From: Trifolium pratense
Lineage: Eukaryota; Streptophyta; Magnoliopsida; Fabales; Fabaceae
Direction of reading: 5' to 3'
Length of the DNA: 64,000 nt
Assembly: GCF_020283565.1 (NCBI RefSeq)
Contig: NC_060060.1
Location: forward strand, 7,998,001-8,062,000
Shown here: piece by piece, positions 45,552 to 56,049 of the stretch
Layout of the letters: each line of letters opens with the position of its first letter
Numbering within the stretch: position 1 is the first letter of the stretch
The notes under the pieces: model-generated
Told to the model about the DNA's origin: nothing
The model's input: only the letters and a program-made list of their open reading frames with translations
Databases searched by the model: none
Made by a program: the position numbers and the translations under genes

Positions 45552-45804
45552 AAGCAAAGTGTGGGGTACCCTTCATAGACTTTGTTCCATTCATGGTAGC
45601 CTATATCAAACAAAATTCACAAACTTCAGATGTCATGGCCACAAAGTTACACAAGAAGCTTGTAATAGCATAATGAATTAATAATATCAACTGTCATACC
45701 AATTCCACGACTTTCCTGGATGCACCAAAGTCTGCGAGTTTAATACACCCTTTGTTATCAACTAGAATGTTTCACCCTATATCCAATTCCAACATATCTA
45801 CAAA

Positions 45805-45808
<4 letters not shown>

Positions 45809-45873
<65 letters not shown>
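45809..45873. repeat. (GA)n microsatellite
   Basis: About 32 GA dinucleotides in an intron of the kinase remnant. Confidence 0.95.
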
Positions 45874-45877
<4 letters not shown>

Positions 45878-46695
45878 CATGGAAGAGTCGTCTAAAATTA
45901 AAAGCATGGACCATGTACCTTAATATCCCTGTGAATAATTCCGTTATTATGAAGGTATTCAAGCCCCAGTAAAAGCTGCTTTGTATACACTCTTATAACC
46001 TGTCAAAAAAATGGAACATTGCACAAACTAAATTTAAAGCACGTATAAGTGGGTCAATTGGATAATCCTCCCTAAATTTAAAGCATGTATAAGTGGGTCA
46101 ATTGGATTTACAAATAAACATCTTGTGAAGATCAAAAGAATAGTAAGCTTCAATATATAGCAGGAGGAGACCTCATTATTTCAAGGAATAACGGGCGTCA
46201 TTGGACAGATTTGAGGTCTTTTTTTTGCTGAGTTTGGCAAGAATAGTCTTATCCATGCCCCCACAAATTATTGTTCTTCATCCACAATATGTCCCCACAA
46301 ATGACATTTGAATCAAAATTATTCCATAGACTTTACAACTTCAAAATCTACAAATAGATAAAAACTAAGCTGATTCTCTCAGAAAAGCACCAAGAATACA
46401 CAATCATGTCTCTCATTTCACAGTCCATACAGTTCCACGTTAATTCCTTTATTGTGAAGCAACAACAAAGCACAACCTATCATATTCTCTACGCAGTTGA
46501 TAAAGTATAAACCACTCACTGACTCAGGAAAGGATCCGAATTTCCCCAATAGTGATGAGATAGATCCAACAGGTACAAACTCAAGCAGAATATTTAAGGA
46601 ATCTTCCTCTCTAGCAGTTCCTAAGTATCTCTATTATAAAAAATAACCAAAAAGGATAAAATAAAATTACCATATTCCACATCAAGCAATCAAAA

Positions 46696-48450
46696 TGATA
46701 CACCTAAAAAGATGTTATTTATTTAGTTAATTTACTATTATATTTTATATGTTTTTATTTCGATTCCGAAGTTTTACTATATAAATAGTTACTTATTTCT
46801 CATATTTTAAATAAACAGATAAAAAGTGTACGAGTTGAAGAAAGGAGCGAAAATGGACTAAAAAAGAGCAAGAAATGGACAAAATGGGCCACACAAGTGC
46901 AGCCAAGCCACACAAGTACAGCCACGCCACACAAGTGCAGCCCAAACCACGTGCAGCCCAGCCCAACAGCCAAACATGCCGCTCGCCAGCCATGCCTTGA
47001 TGCCCCTCGCCAGCCTGTTCCAAGTGGCGGTCGCCACTTTCTTCATCCTGGCCGTCCAAATAATTTCAATCGTGTGGCTTTCGCCACACATCTTTAAGTC
47101 CCACATGGCCATCCATTTGATCACACGGCCAGGCGCGATTTTAACTCAAGTCCCACATCGGTTATTTTTGTTGTTTTGTTCCCCTAGCTACTAGTATAAA
47201 TATGTGTCCTTTCTTACACTTTAGACACACACCAACTTGTAACAGTTGAGGAAGAGAATTGAGACTAGATTTATTCTTGGTTTCTTCTCTTAGTTTAATA
47301 TCTTTATTTCCTGCTGTTTCGCTGTCGGTGTCTGTACTCAAGATTTCTTTTATTAATTCAGGTTCTTTATTTTATTTTCTTTTCTTTATTTTTATGTTTA
47401 TTTTATTTATTTTATTTTTCTGTTTTTATTTAATGTCTTTATTTTTATTTATTTATTTTATGTCTTTATTTTTTGTTATGTCTAGCTAAATTTAGCATTG
47501 CTAGGATGTGCAATTAGTAGATAATAGGGGTTTAGTAGTTAATTCGTGCTATTAGTTTTTCAACCACCAGTTTTAAATAATACGTTTTCAAATAATTTGT
47601 CACGAGAGTGAGGATTGTTTTAAAGGCAATAAACCAACATTGACGAGAGTTGAGGTTTAGGGCCGGATAGTTAAAACTGACCGTTAGTTCTAAAGTCCGC
47701 GAGAGTTATTTAGGATTGATGAGTTTTATATTGATTTTCAAAGGTACTTATATAGGTAAGTGAGCGCGTGAGAGCAGAGCATTTATTTTATCTAAGTATA
47801 ACGCTAGTCAAGATTTGCGAGAGCTGAGATTAGTGTTTTTAAATCAAATATAATTCTTGAAAACTAGCGATTGTTTTATTTTCTTAAGCAGTTTTTAATT
47901 AAACATTGATTATAATTCGTCACGAGAGTGAGAATTAATTAAAGTAAAAATCAATAGAGCGAGAGCGTGAGATTTCTACTAGATAGTAAAAACTGAACAT
48001 TAACTCTAATTCGCAACGAGTGATGGGATTAGAGTTAATTAAATTATATTGTTTTTCAAAGAGTATTTTATTAGCGGATGTGAGAACGTGAGTTAAGCAT
48101 CACCTTTATATTATATAATGCTGGTCAAGATTTGCGAGAGCTGAGATTGGTATTTTTAAATCAATATAGTTTCGAAAATTTAACAGTTTGTCTAGCACGA
48201 ATTAAGCATTGAACCCTCTGAAGCAACTAATAGCACGTCCTAGCAATATTTTATTTACATATTAAAAATCTAAAAAAAATATATTTATTTTTCTTATTTT
48301 AATTATTCAATCATTCAAAACCCTTTAAATCATTAGCCTTAGATTTACAAAGCAACACTAGATAACGGTAGGTCGATTTTTGGTCCTTTGGGTTCGATAA
48401 TCTTTTAAACCTACGCGACACAACTGTATACTTGCAGTTAAGTTGATAAA
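46696..48450 (+). repeat. 5' LTR of the Athila-type element (main part)
   Basis: 1755 bp here plus the last 11 bp at 53062-53072 beyond the inserted element. It includes a GC-rich block (46880-47140) with CCACACAAGTGCAGCCAAG tandem units and two strong hairpins, and a TATAAATATG box near 47196. The 20-bp excess over the 3' LTR is one extra tandem unit. Open frames within it recur in the 3' LTR and show no family. Confidence 0.9.
47022..47089 (+). other. Two perfect hairpins in the LTR
   Basis: AAGTGGCGGTCGCCACTT (47022-47039, 8-bp stem) and GTGTGGCTTTCGCCACAC (47072-47089, 7-bp stem) lie about 100-170 bp upstream of the LTR TATA box. Both recur unchanged in the 3' LTR at 57402-57419 and 57452-57469. 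Confidence 0.6.
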
Positions 48451-49590
48451 TGATGACAGTCAGTCATTTGAGTATTTTTAATTATTATTTTATAGTATTT
48501 TAGTGATTTTTAGGAGTAATACATGGTCAAAAAGGAAATTATTTGAAGAAATTACAATAGCAAGAAGTTTGAAGACTAAAGGCAAAATGGAGAAAAAAAA
48601 GGTACTTAGAAAAAATTCCAAGTTTGAAGCTCAAACAAGCCTCCATTGTCAACAAGATCATGACATCAGCCACGTTGACAACAAAACATGCTGAGCTTGG
48701 CCTTTCCACTTGAATGATGTGTCACACAATCTTTGGAGGAAAATAGGAGTAACACGTTGGAGGAAGCAAAGCATATAAATAGCAACTTTCTTTTAACCTA
48801 AGGACATAACGCAGACTTGAGAAAAAAGGGCAGAGAAGCGATTGACGGCAGTGGTACATCACATAGCCTCCTGGTTTTATTTCTTCTCTTTTTTATTACT
48901 CTATGTTGCTTATTAATTTAATTATGAGTAGCTAAATCTCTATTTGATTAGAACTAGTAGATGATCTTCCTTGAATTAATTTGAACCATGTAAATTGTTG
49001 AGGATTCTTGGGACCTTTTTAATATTATTGTTATTCAGTTATTTCTGTGTGTAATGCTTTTTATGAATTGACGAATTTATGAATTGAATTTAGGAATCGA
49101 ATGATTACTAACCATAACTTTTGAAACATGAATATGAAATAATTGTTTGGTCAATAGTCGTTTTAGAAATATCGGATTATTGAACTATGATAAATAGAAT
49201 TAACGTGCATAAATCTTTCTATGAATTTGAATTGACCTAAGATATTAGGGAATTATTTTTATGGAAAAGGGTTCTTAGTCATTAACACCGGTCTGAACTA
49301 TTTAGTTAATTCATCGTGACAATAAGAGTGAAAAGGTAGCTTAGGACCGCATTTACCAAATCATGAAGAGGAAGTGAATCGAAAATTCTAATCATCCGTT
49401 AATCTTTATTAAAAATTATCTCTTTAGTTTACTATTTGAAAACCAAATATATGCCCAGCATACCCCTTTTTATTTACGTCCTAAATACGATACAATTGTG
49501 TTGGCGAGATTGGAACAATCCCTGCGGAGACGAACTTTATAAATTTTATTACTTAACGATAAGTTAGTACACTTGCTAATTTTGTCATCA
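48451..49590 (+). repeat. 5' LTR of the nested gypsy-type element
   Basis: 1140 bp with perfect TGATGACA / TGTCATCA ends, and TATAAATAG at about 48774-48782. Confidence 0.9.
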
Positions 49591-49596
49591 AGTTTT

Positions 49597-49614
49597 TGGC
49601 GCCGTTGTCGGGGA
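49597..49614 (+). other. Primer-binding site, tRNA-Asp type
   Basis: TGGCGCCGTTGTCGGGGA begins six bases after the LTR. One base differs from the PBS at 53079-53096. Confidence 0.85.
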
Positions 49615-49766
49615 TTGTTGATTAATTTTGACAAGGCAATTTATTTTACTTAGGTTTTTTTTTTCTTGTTATTTTCATTTTATTCTTGTATATATAAAAT
49701 TTTCTCTTTATGTCTTCTTTAGTTTTTTTGTTTTGCTACTGAAAATTTTCTCCAAGTTTTGTAGCA

Positions 49767-50417
49767 ATGAAATGGATTGATAATAGATTGGTTGATAGTG
49801 AAGAAATAGGTATCATTTGTTATCAACTATGTTTACTATCTTATGAGCAAGAGAGACTGGATGCAAGGATTTCAAGATTGAAGGCGAGAAGTGACTTTTG
49901 CGGGGAGAATAATCACAATGACTATTGTGAGAAAACTTGTTTAAAGGAAAAAGAACATCAAGAGATTAAGGTTGATTTCAACTCTCAACTCGAAAATATT
50001 TTGGATGAATTTTTGAGGTCAAATCAAGGTTCATTTGATGGATTTGAAGTTGAATGTGGTAATCTTGTTGAAAAGGCAAATAAGTGTGAGAAGTTGGTTG
50101 AGATGGAGATGAAACATGATGCCATTGTGGTAGAAGAAGAAAATTCGAAAAACAAAAACAATGGCATGAAAGAGAATTCAAGAGTGAAGAATGTTGATCT
50201 CTATGCGACATATGAGTCTCCACCAGTGGAAAGTAAAAAGAAATGTCACTTGAAAAAGGAGCATTATTCTTCTCTAAAGTGGAAGAGCACATATTACCAA
50301 GGCTTGGCTGTTAGAGGATGGGAGCACTTGACTCTTTATGTCAAGTTCATGGAATTCCTACCAAACAAGAGGAAGAAGAAGGATGATGTGTTATTTTTGT
50401 CATATATGCCACCCTAA
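49767..50417 (+). CDS. Unrecognised 216-aa ORF of the nested gypsy-type element
   Basis: I do not recognise this protein. It starts at ATG 49767, 153 nt after the PBS, where gag normally begins, and it is the only sizeable frame in the element. The N-terminal 45 residues look helical (VDSEEIGIICYQLCLLSYEQ, then a basic stretch). The middle is acidic and Lys/Glu-rich with many Asn. The C-terminal part (LKWKSTYYQGLAVRGWEHL ... PNKRKKKDD) is basic and aromatic. Eight Cys residues are present but no CCHC knuckle. The stop is followed 35 nt later by the gypsy GCGCT..TGGGAGGCAACCCA motif, as in elements where this motif follows the coding region. It may be a gag-derived or accessory protein. Confidence 0.5.
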   Translation: MKWIDNRLVDSEEIGIICYQLCLLSYEQERLDARISRLKARSDFCGENNHNDYCEKTCLKEKEHQEIKVDFNSQLENILDEFLRSNQGSFDGFEVECGNLVEKANKCEKLVEMEMKHDAIVVEEENSKNKNNGMKENSRVKNVDLYATYESPPVESKKKCHLKKEHYSSLKWKSTYYQGLAVRGWEHLTLYVKFMEFLPNKRKKKDDVLFLSYMPP

Positions 50418-50451
50418 CGATTGGTGATGAGTCAAGCTAATGACTGTAAAT

Positions 50452-50477
50452 AAGCGCTTAATGGGAGGCAACCCATC
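50452..50477 (+). other. Conserved GCGCT...TGGGAGGCAACCCA motif
   Basis: AAGCGCTTAATGGGAGGCAACCCATC. TGGG and CCCA can pair around an AGGCAA loop. The same motif is at 54083-54106 in the host element, and it is known from plant Athila-type gypsy elements downstream of coding sequence. Confidence 0.65.
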
Positions 50478-51865
50478 AGATATGTTTTTATTTTTTTTCA
50501 GTCTTTAATTTTTCAAAAAAAAAAAAAAAGAGTCAGTCATGGTTGTTGTTTGCTGACAATCCCCTATGTTTCATCCTTATGTTACTTTGTTTATTATCAA
50601 GTTTAATGTTTTTATGTCTTTTCAGAATTGTCAGTGTGTTAATACCTGAATTTGCATGATGAAAATCTCTTAGACTTGCACATAAAAGAATAACAGATGT
50701 GTGACTGCTCATGAAAGTGCGATGGTTAAAGAGACAAAGAGATGAATTGGAAAGATGGAGTTTTGCACGGTGTACTAGTTCAACTTTCAGATACCTCAGC
50801 TGGTGAGCATATTGAGCCAAATAAATTCCACGGTATACTATTTCTTTCACATCTTATGAGTGTATCCATGCTTTGTATATTTTCTAGAACTTGCAACTAT
50901 TCTCTACTGTTGATTGGTTTTACATTTTCACACATAGAGGCACAATTGTTTGGTACTTTGAGCCTTTTTCAAGCTACCCTGTTTATTATTTATCCGTTGC
51001 TAAACCATTTTGAGCCTAAAAAAAATCCCTTTTCTTTCGGTGACATACCAAATTATAAGCCTTTTAGACTTGAAATTTTTTTATCTGTTTGCCCTCCTTG
51101 GAGTTAGGTAGAAGCTTTAAATTTTCTTGTCATGGCATCATTTTAAGTTTGGGGTTGCTTCTGAAATTAGCAACATCTTAAGTTTGGGGTAGAGGTACTA
51201 GAGAACTTGAAAAAAAAAAAGAAAAAAAAAAGAGAATAATAAAGACTCACAAAAATAATGAAGTTTCTTAGAAAAAAAAAAACAAAGAGCCATTAAACAT
51301 GAAAAATATTGGCATCTTCAAAAAGAAAGAAAAAAAAATTGAAGGATAAGTTCTCTAAGTACCTAATTAACAATGAATTGAGTCCCAATAATGGTAATTT
51401 GTCAATAAGGAATAGTAGTAGATACCTAACTCCAATTTAGCCTACTTTTCCCAAAATTATCCCACCATTTACCCAAGCCAAGTTATAACCCTCAAGACCT
51501 CAAAAATGTGTGTGATGTATTTACTTTGATTGACGTTTAGAATTTTTTCAAGCTTATGGTAAAATAGCATTTGCATGTTGATGGAGTGAATACCCTGTCA
51601 AATTGAGTGAATTGGAGAGTGAGAGATAAGGTTGAACCTTGAACATCGTGTGGAACAGTCATTGGACTAAATCTGATTGAAGTCTTAGAAGCCAGAGTGC
51701 TAATTGAGCAGAATCACTGAAGTTAAGACCGGTGGTTCTATTGCCGGATGAAGAGAATAAGGTTTATGAGATTTTTATCATTCAAATTAATTTGTTAATT
51801 CCCTGACAGTTTTGTTTTGATAGGCATATCACTTGAGGACAAGTAACAGTTCAAACTTGGGGTTG
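50478..51865 (+). other. 3' untranslated interior of the nested gypsy-type element
   Basis: Non-coding. TTTAAGTTTGGGGT recurs at about 51143 and 51178. A variant of the gypsy hairpin (ACTTG-AGGA-CAAGT, 51831-51844) and a purine tract AACTTGGGGTTG (51854-51865) lie before the 3' LTR. Confidence 0.6.
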
Positions 51866-53056
51866 TGATGACAGTCAGTCATTTGAGTATTTTTAATTAT
51901 TATTTTATAGTATTTTAGTGATTTTTAGGAGTAATACATGGTCAAAAAGGAGATTATTTGAAGAAATTACAATAGCAAGAAGTTTGAAGACTAAAGGCAA
52001 AATGGAGAAAAAAAAGGTACTTAGAAAAAATTCCAAGTTTGAAGCTCAAACAAGCCTCCATTGTCTGTATTTCTCGCAACGCGATACATGCTCCATAGTG
52101 GCGCGATTTGCCACTTACAAGATCATGACATCAGCCACGTTGACAACAAAACATGCTGAGCTTGGCCTTTCCACTTGAATGATGTGTCACACAATCTTTG
52201 GAGGAAAATAGGAGTAACACGTTGGAGGAAGCAAAGCATATAAATAGCAACTTTCTTTTAACCTAAGGACATAACGCAGACTTGAGAAAAAAGGGCAGAG
52301 AAGCGATTGACGGCAGTGGTACATCACATAGCCTCCTGGTTTTATTTCTTCTCTATTTTATTACTATTTGTTGCTTATTAATTTAATTATGAGTAGCTAA
52401 ATCTCTATTTGATTAGAACTAGTAGATGATCTTCCTTGAATTGATTTGAACCATGTAAATTGTTGAGGATTCTTGGGATCTTTTTAATATTATTGTTATT
52501 CAGTTATTTCTGTGTGTAATGCTTTTTATGAATTGACGAATTTATGAATTGAATTTAGGAATCGAATGATTACTAACCATAACTTTTGAAACATGAATAT
52601 GAAATAATTGTTTGGTCAATAGTCGTTTTAGAAATATCGGATTATTGAACTATGATAAATAGAATTAACGTGCATAAATCTTTCTATGAATTTGAATTGA
52701 CCTAAGACATTAGGGAATTATTTTTATGGAAAAGGGTTCTTAGTCATTAACACCGGTCTGAACTATTTAGTTAATTCATCGTGACAATAAGAGTGAAAAG
52801 GTAGCTTAGGACCGCATTTACCAAATCATGAAGAGGAAGTGAATCGAAAATTCTAATCATCCGTTAATCTTTATTAAAAATCATCTCTTTAGTTTATTAT
52901 TTGAAAACCAAATATATGCCCAGCATACCCCCTTTTTATTTACGTCCTAAATACGATACAATTGTTTTGTCGAGATTGGAACAATCCCTGCGGATACGAA
53001 CTTTATAAATTTTATTACTTAACGATAAGTTAGTACACTTGTTAATTTTTTCATCA
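51866..53056 (+). repeat. 3' LTR of the nested gypsy-type element
   Basis: 1191 bp. It is longer than the 5' LTR because of a segment at about 52066-52117 (GC-richer, with a GTGGCGCGATTTGCCAC hairpin). Confidence 0.9.
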
Positions 53057-53078
53057 ATAAATATCGCGATCAAGTTTT

Positions 53079-53096
53079 TGGCGCCGTTGCCGGGGA
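53079..53096 (+). other. Primer-binding site of the Athila-type element
   Basis: TGGCGCCGTTGCCGGGGA, complementary to the 3' end of tRNA-Asp as in Athila elements, starting six bases after the end of the interrupted 5' LTR. Confidence 0.9.
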
Positions 53097-53168
53097 CCAA
53101 TTTAGTTGATATCGTAACTCCAATGTTGCACCGTAGAGACTAAGGCATTTTTATTTTAAATTTTTAAA

Positions 53169-54041
53169 ATGGATTACTCATATTTCCTCTACGACCACCA
53201 CCCCCAATATTATGAGGAACCACAAAATCACTATAAATCCAATCTCGAAATATTAATGGAGGATTTCACTGAGACTCAAACACTCTCTAGGCTAAAGTTT
53301 ATGATGGACGGGTTTGTGGAAGCACAAACTCGCATAAATAAAGAAGTAAATGAAGCATTCATACAGATAAACACTAAAGTCGAGTCCCTCGAGGCTGGTA
53401 ACAATGCAATAGAGACTCAAATCTCCTTGCTTGCACAAACATCTCTAGGAACGTTCACTAAGAGTCATGTAGACGTCATAACAACTAATGAAAGTCAAAT
53501 TGAAAATCGTAAAGAGAGTGATAATGAAATCAATGAGAAATCTAATGAGAAAAGAGTAGAGATTACGAAGGTTCCACCGACGCCACCTAAAGAGGAGGTT
53601 GTCAAAGAGGTAGAGAAGAAACCAACTTACATCCTCCCTCCCCCTTACAATCCACCGACCCCTTTCACCCAAAGGCTTGTGGAAGCCAAGGGAGAATCCC
53701 AATCTAAAAGGGATGTAGAAGAGTTGAAAAACATAAACACTAATGCCCCTTTGTATGAAATCCCGTATAAAAAGAGAAATTTAGAGGACAATAGGGAAAT
53801 TATTAGTGTTAAAAAGGGGAGAGTAGACTTTGAGGTGGCGAATGAAGAAACTAAACTCAGACCCGAAAAACTAATAATAAAAATTGATCCAGAACCACCA
53901 CCACACGTTCAGACCTCTGAATCTCCCTATAGGAAAAAGAAAATAAAGAGTGAAGGGTATGGGAGATGGGTTGAAAGGTGGCGATGGAAACCAAGATTAA
54001 TTAGAAGTTTAATTGGAGATTCATTTTTAAAACACACTTAG
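53169..54041 (+). CDS. Gag-like ORF of the Athila-type element, lacking zinc knuckle
   Basis: 290 codons from ATG 53169, 72 nt after the PBS, which is the gag position. A helical N-terminal half (LKFMMDGFVEAQTRINKEV, then ESLEAGNNAIETQISLLAQ) resembles the coiled region near the end of Athila Gag. It is followed by a Pro-rich PPPYNPPTPFTQRLVEAK, like the Gag-protease spacer of autonomous elements. The remainder is basic. The Gag core and the CCHC box are missing, so this looks like an internal-deletion product that stayed open. It ends 41 nt before the conserved GGGAGGCAACCC motif. Function is uncertain. Confidence 0.55.
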   Translation: MDYSYFLYDHHPQYYEEPQNHYKSNLEILMEDFTETQTLSRLKFMMDGFVEAQTRINKEVNEAFIQINTKVESLEAGNNAIETQISLLAQTSLGTFTKSHVDVITTNESQIENRKESDNEINEKSNEKRVEITKVPPTPPKEEVVKEVEKKPTYILPPPYNPPTPFTQRLVEAKGESQSKRDVEELKNINTNAPLYEIPYKKRNLEDNREIISVKKGRVDFEVANEETKLRPEKLIIKIDPEPPPHVQTSESPYRKKKIKSEGYGRWVERWRWKPRLIRSLIGDSFLKHT

Positions 54042-54082
54042 TGCTTACACTTCTAAACAGTCGAGCCAACGACGTTAAACAA

Positions 54083-54106
54083 AAGCGCTACGTGGGAGGC
54101 AACCCA
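54083..54106 (+). other. Conserved AAGCGCT...TGGGAGGCAACCCA motif
   Basis: The second copy in the window, in the host element, 41 nt after the gag-like stop codon. The hairpin TGGG-AGGCAA-CCCA is identical to that at 50462-50475. Confidence 0.7.
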
Positions 54107-54713
54107 TGACTTTTAATCACTTTCTTTTATTTTTGCTTTCTTTTTCTTTTAGTTATTTCCCTGTTTTTCCGTGTGATTTTATTTCTGCATATTTTAGTAT
54201 TTTCATTCAGACGTTTTCTTTTCCATTTCAATACGTTCTTAAATATTTTCATTAGTATTTATTTTAGTCATTATTGCGAAATTATTTTCAATGATTTTCG
54301 TAACCGTCTATTAGTCGATTAGTATATGCATTTACAAATGTCTATTTAATTGCTCAAACATAAATTAAATGTGCATTCAATCAAAAGAGTAGTCTTTGGT
54401 CAAAAAGCATTTTTCAAAGCAAACAAAATTCAATTTCCCACACTCTTAAAATGAAGCATGGCGTGACCATGCTATAGATTCCATAGGGAAAATGTTTTTG
54501 GAAGTTCATGGCATGCAAATTTTGATTCCCTTACACAATTTCCTTTTCACTTTACAAAACAATCAATGAAAATTAATTGGCAGGACCTTGTGTTTCATAA
54601 GGAGATTCTTTTTCATGGTTATAAATACATGTCTTTCCAACACAAACTAAACTCACCATTTCTACAACATTCTTTCTAAAGCATACATTCTCTATCTATT
54701 TCCAAATCACAAA

Positions 54714-56049
54714 ATGGTTTATGAGTTAGTTTTTAGAAAAAGTTCAAATCAATCTCAAATTTATGAGGATTTGAGAAGAAGGGAAATACAAGCTACAAGG
54801 TATGCCGACAATTCTATCTTGAGAAAATTAGGATTGTTAGATAGCGTAAATTATTTGCTTGATAATTTAAATCTTCGACATTTCCTATCTCAACAAAATC
54901 CCGTTTATACTCAACTAACGCTAGAATTCCTAAGCTCTTTAATTGTTAACACTGTTCCTGAAACTAGGAGTTCGCATGGCGCTGTTTATTTTAGAATGTT
55001 TAATACTGAGTATGAATTTTCTTTGAATGATATGGCTGACCTTTTGCATTTCCCCCATGGACAAAATGTAACATGTGAAGTCCATGATAATGAACAGTGG
55101 AAAAACAGTTTTAGCCACTTTTGGATGACTATCACCGGTAAACCAATTAATAGTCATGAAGGAAATAAGGCCTCATCCATCCATAATCCGGCCTTACGCT
55201 ATTTTCGCCACTTATTGGCACATACCATCTTTGGCCGAGCCTATTTAAGCAAAGTTAACTCCAAAGAAATGTTTTACATGTTTGCTGCAATTAGAAAAAT
55301 GAAAATTAACACCGTCCCGTTTTTATTTTCACATATGCTTTCACAAGTTAATACAAGTCGGGGAGGAGCGATAATTTTTTGAGGCCTAATGACGACCATA
55401 GCTAAAGCCATAGGACTAGGACCTCGATTAGAAAATTTAGAACATACTCCACCTCGGTTAATCAATGAGGATATGGTAAGGAGTATGAACCTAGTAAGGT
55501 TAAGAGAAGATGGTAGATATGACTTAATGATTCAAAATCGTGTTTTTAATAATATCACCCTTCCTAACCAATGGCTAACGGATGTACGTGACCCAAGAAA
55601 TCTTTGCTATACTAATAATTCTACGACTAATAGAGCTCCCACGCACATTTCTCCAAATGTTGCTGCTGGTGGGGGCGCAAGCATTGTTCCACCTGCACAC
55701 ACTACACATTTTTTCTAACACTTTTGCAGGTAGTTCCTCCTCATCAAGGCAAAGCACCATCAATGATGTACTCCATGAGATACGCGCCCAAAATGCATTA
55801 AATCAAGAGCACGATGGATTATTTTATGCCATGCACCAACAACAAGAGGAGATGATGGAACAAATGACATTCATGCAAGCCCAACAAAACCAAATTCTTC
55901 AAAACCAACAGGAGATGCAGGGCTATTATCATAGATGGGAGAGCTTAGAAGAGCACCGTCAGCAACAGCTCGACATCGTCATACAAGAGCTAGGCGGTTT
56001 GAGGCTTCAGTTCAACAATTTCCAAAATTATCAACAGCCTCCCCCATGA
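54714..56049 (+). pseudogene. Athila ORF1-type protein, broken
   Basis: From ATG 54714 the frame reads an Athila ORF1-like protein. An N-terminal helical region is followed by FRMFNTEYEFSLNDMADLLH and the family pattern ALRYFRHLLAHTIFGR...VNSKEMFYMFAAI. A TGA at 55380-55382 interrupts it, and the same frame then continues (AKAIGLGPRLENLEHTP) to 55718. The C-terminal part (SSSSRQSTINDVLHEIRAQ, then a Gln-rich helix of about 80 residues) is in the next frame, to 56049. A good splice acceptor (CTAAC, then CTTTTGCAG at 55722-55730) lies at the frame change, so splicing is an alternative to a frameshift. The biological role of Athila ORF1 is unknown. Confidence 0.75.

Larger units (their letters stand above)
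48446..53061 (+). mobile_element. Second gypsy-type element, nested in the Athila 5' LTR
   Basis: The target duplication ATAAA is at 48446-48450 and 53057-53061. LTRs are 48451-49590 (1140 bp) and 51866-53056 (1191 bp), TGATGACAG...TCATCA. The PBS TGGCGCCGTTGTCGGGGA is at 49597-49614 (tRNA-Asp type with one change). The 2.3-kb interior carries a 216-codon ORF, the GGGAGGCAACCC motif and a 3' hairpin variant, but no gag-pol domains, so it is non-autonomous. LTR differences seen are about 12 substitutions and one 51-bp indel. Confidence 0.88.

Noticed and set aside
47259..47489. 76-codon hydrophobic frame, membrane-protein-like
   Set aside because: T-rich part of the Athila-type LTR, repeated at 57639-57869; hydrophobicity follows from TTT/TTA codons.
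50742..51107. 121-codon frame after the conserved GGGAGGCAACCC motif
   Set aside because: Lies in the 3' untranslated interior of a gypsy-type element; composition not coding-like and no domain seen. Kept as weak.
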